DNA of 42,515 bases from the NCBI GenBank assembly GCA_018500125.2, contig JAHBAM020000105.1:1-42515 (forward strand). The letters are read 5' to 3'. The notes under the pieces were generated by a model, which saw only the letters and a list, made by a program, of their open reading frames with translations, was not told the DNA's origin and did not search any database. Source of the DNA: Roseobacter sp. Lineage in GTDB: Bacteria > Pseudomonadota > Alphaproteobacteria > Rhodobacterales > Rhodobacteraceae. The position numbers and the translations under genes are program-made. This document shows, piece by piece, positions 1 through 9,300 of the stretch (positions are counted from its first letter, which is position 1; each line of letters begins with the position of its first letter).

Positions 1-2
1 GA

Positions 3-83
3 CAGGGGCTTGAGCCGAAATTCTTTAAGGGCAACTGGCTTGCGTCGGCCTATCGTCAGACCATCAAAGGCGATTGGTTGTGA
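3..83 (+). CDS. bamD: C-terminal end of a BamD-like outer-membrane assembly lipoprotein (5' truncated)
   Basis: An open frame enters from the window edge in frame 3 and ends at TGA 81-83, leaving 26 residues that begin QGLEPKFFKGNW and finish IKGDWL. This resembles the tail of alphaproteobacterial BamD, the periplasmic TPR lipoprotein of the Bam complex that inserts beta-barrel proteins. In that group BamD is commonly encoded directly upstream of recN, and here recN begins 44 bases downstream on the same strand. The identification rests on a short tail plus synteny, so it is moderate; no TPR domain is visible. Confidence 0.55.
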   Translation, partial: QGLEPKFFKGNWLASAYRQTIKGDWL

Positions 84-127
84 TCGAGGCTGTTTTGGGC
101 AAGCTGTGACAGGAAAGCTGAGCCAAG

Positions 128-1774
128 ATGCTGCGGTCGCTAGATATTCGGGACATACTGCTGATTGATCACCTTGAGCTTGGGTTTGAGGCCGGGCTGA
201 ATGTGCTCACGGGCGAGACCGGCGCGGGCAAGTCGATCTTGCTGGATTCGCTCGGGTTTGTGCTTGGGTGGCGCGGGCGCGCCGAGCTTGTGCGCAGTGG
301 CGCAAGTCAGGGCGAAGTAACGGCTGTGTTCGAGCTGCCCGAGGGGCACGCGGCCTTTGCTGTGCTTGAGGAGGCCGGTATCGCGCAGGCGCGCGAGCTG
401 ATTTTGCGGCGGATCAACACAAGTGACGGGCGCAAGACCGCCTGGGTCAATGACCGGCGTTGCTCTGGGGATGTGTTGCGGGCGCTGTCGGAGCATTTGG
501 TCGAGCTGCACGGGCAGAACGACGATCGCGGTTTGCTCAATCCGCGCGGCCACCGCAGTCTTCTGGATGATTTTGCAGGGCTTGGCCCCAAGCTGGCCGA
601 GCTGCGCGGGCTATGGCGGGCGCGGGCCAAGGCCGAGGCCGAGCGTGCTGCGGCGCAGGCGGCTGTGGCGGCTTTGCGCGCCGAGGAGGAGTATTTGCGC
701 TATGCGGTGACCGAGCTTGACAAGCTTGCGCCGCAGGCGGGCGAGGATGAGGCGCTGGACCGTCAGCGCCGCCAGATGCAGGGCGCGGAGAAGGTGCGGG
801 GCGATATTCTGCGCGCGTTGAGCGGGCTGCGGGACGAGAACGGCGCCGAGGACAGCGCCGCCGCGGCTTTGCGCTGGCTCGAAGGGGTTGGCGGCGAGGC
901 CGGAGAGATGCTGGGCGAGGCCATCGAGGCGCTCGAGCGGGGATTGAACGAGCTGGCACTGGCTTCGGACGCTGTGGAAGATCGGCTGCGAGAGATGGAG
1001 TTCAGCCCCGCCGATCTTGAAGCGTGCGAAGAGCGGCTGTTTGCCATTCGCGGGCTGGCGCGCAAGTATGAGGTGCAGCCGGACGATCTTGCGGATCATG
1101 CCGAGACTTTGCGGGCCAAGTTGGAGCAGGTGGATGCGAGCGATGCCGCGCTTGGTGCATTGGGCGCGGCCTGTGAGGCGGCGCAGGCGGCCTATCTGGC
1201 GGCGGCTGAAGAACTGAGCACAGCGCGGCGCAAGGCGGCGGCAGAGCTTGACAGCGCCGTGATGGCCGAGCTTGCCCCACTCAAGATGGAACGGGCGGTC
1301 TTTACCACAGAGATCACTGCGGGCGAAGCCGGCCCCGAGGGTTTTGACGCGGTGAGCTTTGTGGTTGCGACCAACCCCGGCGCACCGACGGGGCCTTTGG
1401 CCAAGATCGCCTCGGGCGGCGAGCTGAGCCGGTTTTTGCTGGCGTTGAAGGTATGTCTGACCGGGGGCGCGAGCGATGTGACGATGATTTTTGATGAGAT
1501 CGACCGTGGCGTTGGCGGGGCAACCGCCGATGCTGTGGGCCGCCGGCTGCGCGCGCTTGGCGAGGGTGGGCAGGTGCTTGTTGTGACCCATTCGCCGCAG
1601 GTTGCGGCGCTTGGGCAGCATCATTGGCGGGTCGAAAAGAGCGTCACCGACGGGCAGACGCTTTCGACGGTGAAGCCTTTGGGGCCTGAGGAGCGTATTG
1701 ACGAGGTGGCGCGTATGATTTCAGGCGACACCATCACGCATGAGGCACGGGCGGCGGCGAAAGCGCTGTTGTAG
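128..1774 (+). CDS. recN: DNA repair protein RecN
   Basis: RecN is an SMC-like ATPase of double-strand-break repair that acts on DNA in the cytoplasm. The 548-residue product has normal family length. A Walker A loop GETGAGKS lies at residues 29-36, followed by an alanine/glutamate-rich coiled-coil middle (about 150-390), the ABC signature SGGELSR at about 429, and a Walker B MIFDEID at 453-459 with Asp456 and Glu457. The frame is high-GC throughout with no break. It probably shares a transcript with the bamD-like gene just upstream. The only other ORFs over it are shorter overlapping frames. Identification is very secure. Confidence 0.96.
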   Translation: MLRSLDIRDILLIDHLELGFEAGLNVLTGETGAGKSILLDSLGFVLGWRGRAELVRSGASQGEVTAVFELPEGHAAFAVLEEAGIAQARELILRRINTSDGRKTAWVNDRRCSGDVLRALSEHLVELHGQNDDRGLLNPRGHRSLLDDFAGLGPKLAELRGLWRARAKAEAERAAAQAAVAALRAEEEYLRYAVTELDKLAPQAGEDEALDRQRRQMQGAEKVRGDILRALSGLRDENGAEDSAAAALRWLEGVGGEAGEMLGEAIEALERGLNELALASDAVEDRLREMEFSPADLEACEERLFAIRGLARKYEVQPDDLADHAETLRAKLEQVDASDAALGALGAACEAAQAAYLAAAEELSTARRKAAAELDSAVMAELAPLKMERAVFTTEITAGEAGPEGFDAVSFVVATNPGAPTGPLAKIASGGELSRFLLALKVCLTGGASDVTMIFDEIDRGVGGATADAVGRRLRALGEGGQVLVVTHSPQVAALGQHHWRVEKSVTDGQTLSTVKPLGPEERIDEVARMISGDTITHEARAAAKALL

Positions 1775-1821
1775 GGCACAGCGGCACACGCCGGATCTCT
1801 TCTGGGCAGTGGTGGTGCAGC

Positions 1822-3204
1822 CTATGGCGTGTCTCTAGGTGGGACGAGCTTGCCCGGATTCATGATATTTTGCGGGTCGAGCGCGGATTTGATGTCGCCC
1901 ATGAGACCCCATGCCTCGCCATGCTCGCGCGCCATATAGTGCAGCTTTCCGATCCCGATCCCATGCTCGCCTGTGGCGGTGCCGCCCATATCGAGCGCGC
2001 GCGAGACCATCCGTTCGGCGGCCTCTTTGGCGGCGGCGCGCTCTGACGGTTTGGCGGGGTCAAACATCAGGATGGCGTGGAAGTTGCCATCCCCGACATG
2101 GCCGAGGATCGGACCGATGAGGCCAGAGCGGGCGATATCGTCTTGCGCGGCGCTGACCGCTTCGGCGAGGCGCGAGATCGGCACGCAGACGTCTGTGACA
2201 AGAGCGGTCGCGCCCGGACGGGACTGGAGGATCGACCAATAGGCGTGATGGCGCATATGCCAGAGAGCGGCGCGCTCTTCGGGGCGGGCCGCCCATTGGA
2301 AGCCGGTGCCGCCATGATCGGCGGCAATATCCCCGAAGGTTTCGGCCATATCTTGCACGCTGTTATCGGTGCCGTGAAACTCGAGCAAAAGGTGAGGTTG
2401 TTCGGGCAGGGCGGCGCCGGCGATGCTGTTGAATATCGCCACTGTTGCGGTGTCGACGAATTCGATACGGGCCATGGACAGGTCCATCTGGATCGTGTCG
2501 ATCACGCAGGTGACGGCGGCATCGACCGTGGGGAAGGCGCAGACTGCGGCGGTGATGGCTTCGGGCTGGCCACGCAGGCGCAGGGTGAGGGCGGTGATGA
2601 GGCCAAGTGTGCCCTCGGCGCCGACAAAGAGGCCGGTCAGATCATAGCCCGCCGCGGATTTGCGCGCTTCTGTGCCTGTCTGGATGATGCGCCCGTCTGC
2701 CAGCACGACTTCAAGGCCGATCACATTGTCGCGCATGGTTCCGTAGCGCACGGCGGTTGTCCCGGAGGCGCGGGTTGCCGCCATGCCGCCGAGCGAGGCG
2801 TTTGCGCCCGGATCCACGGGAAAGAACAGGCCAGTGGCGCGCAGCTCTGCGTTCAGCTCCTCGCGGGTGATCCCCGGTTCGACGATGGCGACCATATCTT
2901 CTTGGGCGAGGCGGCGGATTGTCTTCATCTTTGAAAAGTCGACACAAATACCGCCAAAAGGGGCTTGGGCCTGGCCTTCAAGGGAGGTGCCTGCGCCAAA
3001 CCCGATCACGGGGCAGCCTTCTTCGGCGCAGATCTTGACGATTGCGCTGACCTCCTCGGTGCTTTTGGGGAAGGCAACGGCATCGGGGGCTGCGAGCGGG
3101 AAATATGTCTCGGAGCGGCCATGATCTTCAAGAACGGGCTTGGACAGGCTGAGGCCTTCGCCTAGTAATGAAGTTAACCTGTGAATGGCGCGTGTCACGC
3201 TCAT
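1822..3204 (-). CDS. FAD-linked D-lactate (cytochrome-type)/D-2-hydroxyacid dehydrogenase
   Basis: A 460-residue flavoprotein of the GlcD/Dld family, which oxidises D-lactate or a related D-2-hydroxyacid and passes electrons to cytochrome c or quinone. The FAD-binding-4 half covers about 35-215, with GFGAGTSLEGQ and the PGANASLGGM loop. The FAD-oxidase C half covers about 215-455, with GHVGDGNFHAI and GEHGIGIGK. It ends in the conserved DPQNIMNPGKL. I chose the ATG at 3204 because an AGGGGG purine tract sits 5-6 bases upstream; the in-frame ATG at 3222 falls inside a palindrome and lacks a ribosome site. Substrate (lactate versus glycolate versus another hydroxyacid) cannot be fixed from sequence. 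No glcE/glcF partner is present. Confidence 0.85.
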   Translation of the reverse strand: MSVTRAIHRLTSLLGEGLSLSKPVLEDHGRSETYFPLAAPDAVAFPKSTEEVSAIVKICAEEGCPVIGFGAGTSLEGQAQAPFGGICVDFSKMKTIRRLAQEDMVAIVEPGITREELNAELRATGLFFPVDPGANASLGGMAATRASGTTAVRYGTMRDNVIGLEVVLADGRIIQTGTEARKSAAGYDLTGLFVGAEGTLGLITALTLRLRGQPEAITAAVCAFPTVDAAVTCVIDTIQMDLSMARIEFVDTATVAIFNSIAGAALPEQPHLLLEFHGTDNSVQDMAETFGDIAADHGGTGFQWAARPEERAALWHMRHHAYWSILQSRPGATALVTDVCVPISRLAEAVSAAQDDIARSGLIGPILGHVGDGNFHAILMFDPAKPSERAAAKEAAERMVSRALDMGGTATGEHGIGIGKLHYMAREHGEAWGLMGDIKSALDPQNIMNPGKLVPPRDTP

Positions 3205-3214
3205 GAGTGCCCCC

Positions 3215-3232
3215 TGCTGCATTTATGCGGCA
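3215..3232. promoter_or_regulatory. Candidate operator palindrome upstream of the FAD dehydrogenase
   Basis: TGCTGCAT-TT-ATGCGGCA is an inverted repeat with 7 of 8 pairs matched, placed 11 bases upstream of the dehydrogenase ATG in the divergent gap before the CLC gene. A further TGCTGCAT half-site lies at 3289-3296, and an AT-rich perfect palindrome TTAATA-TTT-TATTAA lies at 3272-3286. The arrangement suggests a repressor or activator site in a divergent control region. No cognate regulator gene is adjacent, so the assignment is inference. Confidence 0.35.
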
Positions 3233-3315
3233 AGGTTAGGGCTTTGGGAGCGCAGGGGAAAGCGTAGCTCGTTAATATTTTATTAAAATGCTGCATAAAA
3301 AGGTTAAGGCGGACG

Positions 3316-4995
3316 ATGGCCTCGAGGTTTGCAAAAGAAAAGCTGGCGGCGGCGGGCGAAGACCTTAGCCGCGCCTTGCGCGCGCTGCGCCATCAAGGGC
3401 CAAGTCAGGTGCAGTTCTGGTTTATTGCGCTTGCAATCGGGATTGCGGCGGGCTTTGCGGCGGTGCTGTTTCGCAAAGGCATTGAAGGGCTTCAGGCCTG
3501 GGCTTATGGCGTTGAGGATGTGAACCACCTCTATAGTTTTGCGCTGAATATGTCGTGGTATTGGGTGCTTGTGATCCCGATTGTGGGGGGGCTGATTGTC
3601 GGGCAGATCCTGCATCATTTTACGCCGGACGGGCGGGTGCGCTCGGTTGCCGATGTGATTGAAGGGGCGGCGCTCAATGATGGCCGTGTTGAGCGGCGCG
3701 AGGGCGTGGCCTCGGCCTTTGCCTCTCTGATCACGCTTGGCATGGGCGGCTCGTCGGGGCGGGAAGGGCCTGTTGTGCATTTGGCGGCGGTGATTTCCTC
3801 CTGGGTGTCCAACAAGCTACACGCCGATGGCATCACGGGCCGCGACCTGCTTGGTTGTGCTGTGGCTGCGGCGGTTTCGGCCTCGTTCAATGCGCCGATT
3901 GCGGGGGCCTTGTTTGCGCTGGAAGTGGTCTTGCGGCACTTTGCGGTTCACGCGTTTGCGCCGATTGTGATTGCGTCGGTGGCGGGCACGGTGATCAACC
4001 GGCTGGCCTTTGGCGATGTGACGGAATTCAGCCTGCCGGTCAGCTCGGCGCTGGCGTTTTATGTCGAATTGCCTGCTTTTCTCATTCTGGGGCTGCTGTG
4101 CGGTTTGATCGCGGCGGCGCTGATGCGGTCGGTCTTTATTGGCGAGGATATTGCCAGCCATTTGCAGCAGAAATTCAATGTGCCGCGCTGGTTGCGCCCT
4201 GCGATTGCGGGGGCTTTGCTTGGCGGGCTTGCGATCTTCTTTCCGCATATTATCGGCGTGGGCTATGAGACGACCTCGGCGGCTTTGACGGGCAAGCTCT
4301 TGCTGTGGCAGGCGGTTGTCTATGCGATGCTCAAGGTTGTGGCGGTTGTGATCACCATGGCCGGGCGGATGGGGGGCGGTGTGTTTTCGCCCTCTCTGAT
4401 GGTCGGGGCGCTCACCGGGCTGGCCTTCGGGACGATTGCGACAGGTCTTTTTCCCGAGGTGTCAGGCACAAGTGCGCTCTATGCGCTCGCGGGTATGGGG
4501 GCAGTTGCGGCGGCGGTTCTGGGCGCGCCGATTTCGACAACTTTGATTGTCTTTGAGCTGACCGGAGACTGGCAGACCGCGATTGCTGTGATGGTGGCGG
4601 TGAGTATGTCAACGGCGCTTGGCTCGCGGCTGGTGGACCGGTCGTTCTTTCTCACCCAGCTGGAGCGGCGCAATGTGCATCTGGCGGCCGGGCCGCAGGC
4701 CTATCTGTTGGCTATGTTTCGTGTCGCCAAGCTGATGCGCGACAGAGACGACGAGAGCTGCCCTTCGGAGGACGAGCTTTGGGCCTTTGTCGAGGAGGGG
4801 GTTTATGTGGACGGGAACGCAACACTGGAAACGGCCATGCCGCTTTTTGAGCGCACGGGGGCGCGGTTTTTGCCTGTGGTGAGCCTGTCAGGAGAAGATG
4901 CGCCGCCCGAGTTGTGGGGGGCTTTGATGCAGGTGGATGCGCTCAAGGCCTATAACCGCGCGCTGGCCGCCACGGCGGCCGAAGAGCACAGCTGA
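3316..4995 (+). CDS. CLC-family chloride channel/transporter
   Basis: A 559-residue multi-spanning membrane protein of the CLC family. The gating-glutamate motif GREGP places the gate at Glu150. Helices around 190-210 carry FNAPIAGALFALEVV, and GGGVFSPSLMVGA (the GxFxP anion-site motif) follows at about 355-367. A cytoplasmic tail from about 460 could hold a degenerate CBS-like region. Two points are odd. The position matching the proton glutamate of ClC-ec1 (its Glu203) is Val204, as in uncoupled chloride channels. The usual GSGIP filter loop is replaced by VRSVA. It therefore may conduct rather than exchange protons. Start ATG follows AAGGCGGAC. The family call is secure; the transport mode is inferred. 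Confidence 0.92.
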   Translation: MASRFAKEKLAAAGEDLSRALRALRHQGPSQVQFWFIALAIGIAAGFAAVLFRKGIEGLQAWAYGVEDVNHLYSFALNMSWYWVLVIPIVGGLIVGQILHHFTPDGRVRSVADVIEGAALNDGRVERREGVASAFASLITLGMGGSSGREGPVVHLAAVISSWVSNKLHADGITGRDLLGCAVAAAVSASFNAPIAGALFALEVVLRHFAVHAFAPIVIASVAGTVINRLAFGDVTEFSLPVSSALAFYVELPAFLILGLLCGLIAAALMRSVFIGEDIASHLQQKFNVPRWLRPAIAGALLGGLAIFFPHIIGVGYETTSAALTGKLLLWQAVVYAMLKVVAVVITMAGRMGGGVFSPSLMVGALTGLAFGTIATGLFPEVSGTSALYALAGMGAVAAAVLGAPISTTLIVFELTGDWQTAIAVMVAVSMSTALGSRLVDRSFFLTQLERRNVHLAAGPQAYLLAMFRVAKLMRDRDDESCPSEDELWAFVEEGVYVDGNATLETAMPLFERTGARFLPVVSLSGEDAPPELWGALMQVDALKAYNRALAATAAEEHS

Positions 4996-5024
4996 GCCGG
5001 GGCCGCAGCCGCAGCCGCAGGTGG

Positions 5025-5369
5025 CTAGACGCGTTCGACCGCCACATCCTCGGAGGTGTAAAAGGCGAGGTGGTCTTTGAGTTTTGACAGGTTCGCCAGC
5101 GGGGTTTCATAGCTCCAGACTGCATTTTCAATCGTTTTGGATTTGGTCACGATCGAGTAGTAGCTCGCCGCGCCCTTATGCGGGCAGTGGCTTGTGTGGG
5201 GACTGGAGTCGAGAAAGGCGGTCGCAATATCGCTGCGCGGAAAATAGATCACCGGCGGGTGGTCGCCTTCTGACAGTTCGAGGGCGTTTTTGCTTTCGCC
5301 CAAGACAGCGCCGCCAGCGCGCACAACCCAAGTGCCTGTGGCGCGGGTGAGTGTGATTTTGGGGGCCAT
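5025..5369 (-). CDS. DUF427 domain protein
   Basis: A 114-residue protein matching the compact DUF427 fold. It has the characteristic order GTWVVRAGGAVLGES near the start, VIYFPRSDIA in the middle, SPHTSHCPHKGAASYYSI around 60-78, then AVWSYETP and a C-terminal AFYTSEDVAVERV. The function of the family is not established. I chose the ATG at 5369 because GAGGAG lies 7 bases upstream; a longer frame to 5411 has no ribosome site. It faces the end of the CLC gene and lies just downstream of the aminopeptidase gene on the same strand. Confidence 0.85.
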   Translation of the reverse strand: MAPKITLTRATGTWVVRAGGAVLGESKNALELSEGDHPPVIYFPRSDIATAFLDSSPHTSHCPHKGAASYYSIVTKSKTIENAVWSYETPLANLSKLKDHLAFYTSEDVAVERV

Positions 5370-5428
5370 ATGCGAACTCCTCGGGATAGGTTGCGCGCAA
5401 GATCGCGGCAAACTGTTACACTAAAATG

Positions 5429-7231
5429 TCAAATCTCTTGCGTGGCGTGACTTAACCACACTCGGGCCTCGGGGGAAAGCCTTGGCGCGATGTTCTCATA
5501 GCAGGCCTTGTGATAGAGATTGAGCCAGTGGCGTTCATCGGGGCTGAGCATTTCCACGCAAATCAGCCCGCGCGCAATCGGGACATATGTGAGCGTGAGA
5601 AAATCATACATCGGGCGCGGATCGGCGCCCTCCAGCGGGCGGGCCTCTTGCACGACAATGAGGTTTTCCAGCCGGATGCCGAAAGCGCCTTCGCGGTAAT
5701 AGCCCGGCTCGTTGGAGAGGATCATGCCCGCCTGCAGCGGCACATCCGACAGGCGGCTGAGCCTTTGCGGGCCTTCGTGAACGCAGAGGTAGACGCCGAC
5801 GCCATGGCCGGTTCCATGGTTGAAATCCTGCCCGGCGAGCCAGAGCGGATACCGCGCAATGGCGTCCAGATCGCGGCCTGCCAACCCTTTGGGAAAGCGC
5901 AGGCGCGAGATGGCAATCATGCCTTGCAACACGCGGGTGAAGCAGCGCTTTTCGTCTTGGCCGACCGCGCCGATGGGCAAGGTGCGGGTGATGTCGGTTG
6001 TGCCGTCAATATACTGTCCGCCGCTGTCCAGAACGAGAAGCTGGCCCTCTTGTAGGAGAGCATTGGTGTCTTCGGTGACGCGGTAATGCATGATCGCGCC
6101 ATGCGGGCCGGTGCCGGCAATGGTTTCAAAGCTGATGTCGAGCAGATCCTGCGTGGCATGGCGGGCCTCTTCAAGGCGTTTGACCACATCAATCTCTGTC
6201 AGAGTGCCGATGGGCTGGGCCTCGAACCATGTGAGAAATTCGACCATGGCGGCGCCGTCCCGCAGGTGGGCTTCTTGTGTGCCCGCGATTTCGGCTTTTG
6301 TTTTGCAGGCTTTGGGAAGGCTGCAGGGATCATCGGCCCAGCACAGGACTGCGTTGCCTTCGGCGAGTTCCTGGGCAAGTTTGACGGGGGCGGTCTTGCG
6401 ATCGAGTTGCACTTTGCCCTGGAGCGAATGAAGGGTCGGGACAAAGGCCGAGCCGGGCCGCAGCTTGACCTCGGGGCCGAGATGGGCGCGCAGCATATCG
6501 TCGATTTTGGCCGGATCGGTGAAGAGCGTGACATGGCCTGTGTCAAACAGAATGGCAAAGGCGTGTGGCACCGGGTTGCGGGGGATATCGCTGCCGCGGA
6601 TGTTGAGGAGCCAAGCGATGGAATCAGGCAGGGTGAGGACGGCGGCGGAGCGGGATGTGCTGCGCAGGGCTTTGGCGAGGCGGGCGCGTTTGGAGGCGTG
6701 GCTCTCGCCTGCGAGCGCTTCAGGATAGGGCGCAATCGGACCCAGCGGCGGGGCGGGCTGATCGGGCCAGATTTTGTCGACCAGATTGGGACCGGCGCGG
6801 AAGCTGATGCCTTTGGCGGCGAGGCTTGTCTCGAGGTCTTCGATCTCGCTGGCGACATGAAGCCAGGGATCATAAGCGATCACCCCGCCTTGGGGCAGCG
6901 CCTCGGCGAGCCAGTCTTTGAGCGCGGTTTCGGGCCATGGCACGGGGGTAAACACATCCAGATCGACCTGATCCTTGACCTGGGTACGATAGCGCCCGTC
7001 AATGAAGACGCCTGCGCTGTCTTTGAGCACAGCCGCAAAACCGGCCGAGCCTGTGAAACCGGTCAGCCACGCCAGGCGTTCGTCATGGGGGGCGCAATAT
7101 TCGCCTTGGTGGGCATCGGCGCGGGGCACGAGAAAACCGGCGACCCTCTCTTTGGCCATCAGACGGCGCAGGGCCGTCAGGCGCGCGCGACCTTCCTGCG
7201 GGCTGGCGCGGTTTTCAAAACTCTGGAACAT
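5429..7231 (-). CDS. pepP: Xaa-Pro aminopeptidase (aminopeptidase P family, M24B)
   Basis: A 600-residue cytoplasmic metallopeptidase that removes N-terminal residues preceding proline. It is the long form with two creatinase N-terminal-like domains (about 1-310) ahead of the pita-bread catalytic domain. Metal-ligand motifs visible in order are DSGGQYIDGTTDITRT (two Asp), GTGHGVG (His), NEPGYY (Glu) and IRLENLIVV (Glu). The C-terminal M24B extension is also present (ERHWLNLYHK). ATG 7231 is preceded by GGGGAGA about 6 bases away and is preferred over an upstream in-frame start. A copy of the dispersed hairpin repeat lies between this gene and cobT. The symbol is used in the family sense. Confidence 0.9.
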   Translation of the reverse strand: MFQSFENRASPQEGRARLTALRRLMAKERVAGFLVPRADAHQGEYCAPHDERLAWLTGFTGSAGFAAVLKDSAGVFIDGRYRTQVKDQVDLDVFTPVPWPETALKDWLAEALPQGGVIAYDPWLHVASEIEDLETSLAAKGISFRAGPNLVDKIWPDQPAPPLGPIAPYPEALAGESHASKRARLAKALRSTSRSAAVLTLPDSIAWLLNIRGSDIPRNPVPHAFAILFDTGHVTLFTDPAKIDDMLRAHLGPEVKLRPGSAFVPTLHSLQGKVQLDRKTAPVKLAQELAEGNAVLCWADDPCSLPKACKTKAEIAGTQEAHLRDGAAMVEFLTWFEAQPIGTLTEIDVVKRLEEARHATQDLLDISFETIAGTGPHGAIMHYRVTEDTNALLQEGQLLVLDSGGQYIDGTTDITRTLPIGAVGQDEKRCFTRVLQGMIAISRLRFPKGLAGRDLDAIARYPLWLAGQDFNHGTGHGVGVYLCVHEGPQRLSRLSDVPLQAGMILSNEPGYYREGAFGIRLENLIVVQEARPLEGADPRPMYDFLTLTYVPIARGLICVEMLSPDERHWLNLYHKACYENIAPRLSPEARVWLSHATQEI

Positions 7232-7295
7232 GATCTGTCTCCCCAACTTGGGGCCGAGATTATGCGCGAACGCGGTCCGGGGGAAGGGGCGGGAT

Positions 7296-7378
7296 CGAAT
7301 TTTCGCTGCGCGAAAATCCGACCGGACGAGGGGGCCAGCCCCCTCGTGCTCCCCCGGGATATTTTGAGAAAGAAAAAG
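7296..7378 (+). repeat. Dispersed composite hairpin repeat, copy A
   Basis: The copy consists of a hairpin ATTTTCGC-TGC-GCGAAAAT (7299-7317), then a 9-bp perfect hairpin ACGAGGGGG-CCAG-CCCCCTCGT (7326-7347), then CCCCCGGGATATTTT and an A/G-rich tail. The same modules recur in copies near 9.3, 36.0 and 40.5 kb. It fills the space between the start of pepP and the end of cobT. It may end cobT transcription, but its size and recurrence look more like a REP-type element. Confidence 0.85.
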
Positions 7379-7404
7379 GCGCAGGCGAGGGTTTGGCCGC
7401 GGGG

Positions 7405-9282
7405 TTAGCTTGCGCGTTTGATCCCGAGGAAGCGGGCGCGGGCGCGTGGGTCGGTATCAAAGAGGGAGGCGAGCTGTTCGGTCATGGCACCGGCGAGCTG
7501 TTCGACATCTGTGATGGTGACTGCGCGGTTATAGTAGCGCGTGACGTCATGGCCGATGCCGATGGCGAGCAGTTCGACGCTGCGTTTTTTCTCGACCATG
7601 GCGATGACATCGCGCAGGTGTTTTTCGAGGTAATTGGCCGGGTTGACCGACAGGGTGGAATCATCGACCGGCGCGCCATCCGAGATCACCATAAGAATTT
7701 TGCGCGCCTCGGTGCGGCGGCTCATGCGGCGGTGCGCCCATTCGAGCGCTTCGCCGTCGATGTTTTCTTTGAGCAGACCTTCTTTCATCATCAAGCCCAA
7801 GTTGTCACGCGAGCGCCGCCACGGGCTGTCGGCGTGTTTATAGATGATGTGGCGCAGATCATTGAGGCGGCCGGGCTGCTGCGGACGGCCATCGGCGAGC
7901 CATTTTTCGCGGGCCAGCCCGCCTTTCCAGGCGCGGGTGGTGAAGCCGAGAATCTCAACCTTCACGGAACAGCGTTCCAGGGTGCGTGCCAGAACATCGG
8001 CGCAGATTGCGGCGATCGAGATCGGGCGGCCGCGCATGGAGCCTGAATTGTCTATCAGAAGCGTCACCACTGTGTCGCGGAACACGGTGTCCTGTTCGAC
8101 CTTGAAGCTCAGGGGGGTTGTCGGGTTGGAGATCACCCGCGCCAAGCGGCCGGCATCGAGGATGCCTTCTTCTTCGTCAAAGGACCAAGAGCGGTTTTGC
8201 TGGGCTTGCAAGCGGCGCTGGAGCTTGTTGGCGAGGCGGCTGACCGCACCCTTAAGAGGCTCGAGCTGTTGGTCAAGATAGGCGCGCAGCCGCTCAAGCT
8301 CGGCCGGTTCGGCAAGCTCTTCGGCGAGGATTTCTTCATCGTGAGAGCCATCATAGACCAGATAATTGGGGTCTGCGTCAGATATTGGCTGTGGGGGGGG
8401 CGGCTCAAGCGGGGCCTCACCATCGGGCATATCGGCCTCGTCGCCAAGCTCGTCATCGGCCAGATCATCCATCGAAACCTGGGCCTCGGCGGCGTCTTGG
8501 CTTTCGTCTTGGGATTGCTCGGGGCTGGCGTCGGCCTCATCCTCCTGCGTGTCGTCCTGCCCTGTGCTGTCGGGCTGGTCTTCGTCCTGCTCGGCCTCTT
8601 CCTGACTGTCGTCGCTCTCGTCGTCCGGCGCGTCAGGGTCTTCGCCGAGCTGTTCGGCATAGCCCAGATCAGAGATCACACGGCGGGCGAAGCGGGCAAA
8701 ATCCTGCTGGCTTGCGAGGCGCGCCGAGATATCCTCGAGTGCCTCGCCGGCCTGATCTTCGATGAACCCCTGCCAGAGCTGCATCACATTGTGCGCTCCG
8801 GCTGGCAGGTCGCGCCCCGTGGCAAGGTGGCGCACAAGATAGCCTGCGGCTGTCGCAAGAGAGGCATCCGCGCGGTCGGTGATTTCGCCATAGCCGGCGC
8901 GGCGGGCGTCTTCGGCGATCTTGGCGTCGATATTGCCAGCCGTCCCCGGCATCTCGCGCGCGCCCATGGCTTCGCAGCGCGCTGTTTCCATCGCTTCGTA
9001 AATATCGCGCGCGAGGTCTCCGGCAGGGGCGTAACGCGCGTGGGTGGCTGTGTCGTGATACTTATGCTTGAGCGCCAAAGCGTCGGCGGTGCCGCGCGCC
9101 AGCAAGACTTCGTCGCGGGTCATGCGACGGGAAACTTGCGGCAGGCGCATCATATCGCCAGACAGGCCCGACGGGTCGACCGAATAGCTGACCGTCAGGT
9201 CGGAATCGTTGGCCAAGACTTTTGTGGCCTCGGCCAGGGCCTTCTTGAACGGATCTGCCGGGTTATCGGATGGCTTGGTCAT
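7405..9282 (-). CDS. cobT: Cobaltochelatase subunit CobT
   Basis: CobT and CobS form the AAA+ chaperone-like part of the aerobic cobaltochelatase, which works with CobN to insert cobalt into hydrogenobyrinate a,c-diamide during cobalamin synthesis. The 625-residue product has the usual layout: an N-terminal CobT domain (about 1-210), a very acidic Asp/Glu/Gln/Ser linker (about 215-310), and a C-terminal von Willebrand A domain with the MIDAS motif DNSGS at 411-415. ATG 9282 is chosen over an upstream GTG at 9291. cobS lies directly upstream in the same direction, separated by repeat copy B; copy A lies downstream in inverted orientation. No cobN is in the window. Confidence 0.95.
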   Translation of the reverse strand: MTKPSDNPADPFKKALAEATKVLANDSDLTVSYSVDPSGLSGDMMRLPQVSRRMTRDEVLLARGTADALALKHKYHDTATHARYAPAGDLARDIYEAMETARCEAMGAREMPGTAGNIDAKIAEDARRAGYGEITDRADASLATAAGYLVRHLATGRDLPAGAHNVMQLWQGFIEDQAGEALEDISARLASQQDFARFARRVISDLGYAEQLGEDPDAPDDESDDSQEEAEQDEDQPDSTGQDDTQEDEADASPEQSQDESQDAAEAQVSMDDLADDELGDEADMPDGEAPLEPPPPQPISDADPNYLVYDGSHDEEILAEELAEPAELERLRAYLDQQLEPLKGAVSRLANKLQRRLQAQQNRSWSFDEEEGILDAGRLARVISNPTTPLSFKVEQDTVFRDTVVTLLIDNSGSMRGRPISIAAICADVLARTLERCSVKVEILGFTTRAWKGGLAREKWLADGRPQQPGRLNDLRHIIYKHADSPWRRSRDNLGLMMKEGLLKENIDGEALEWAHRRMSRRTEARKILMVISDGAPVDDSTLSVNPANYLEKHLRDVIAMVEKKRSVELLAIGIGHDVTRYYNRAVTITDVEQLAGAMTEQLASLFDTDPRARARFLGIKRAS

Positions 9283-9300
9283 CGCGCGCACTCAGCCCTT

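Noticed and set aside
611-1624. 337-residue frame antisense to recN
   Set aside because: It overlaps the conserved recN motifs and has no domain of its own.
1822-3222. Upstream ATG at 3222 for the FAD dehydrogenase
   Set aside because: It lies within a palindrome and lacks a ribosome site; ATG 3204 has one.
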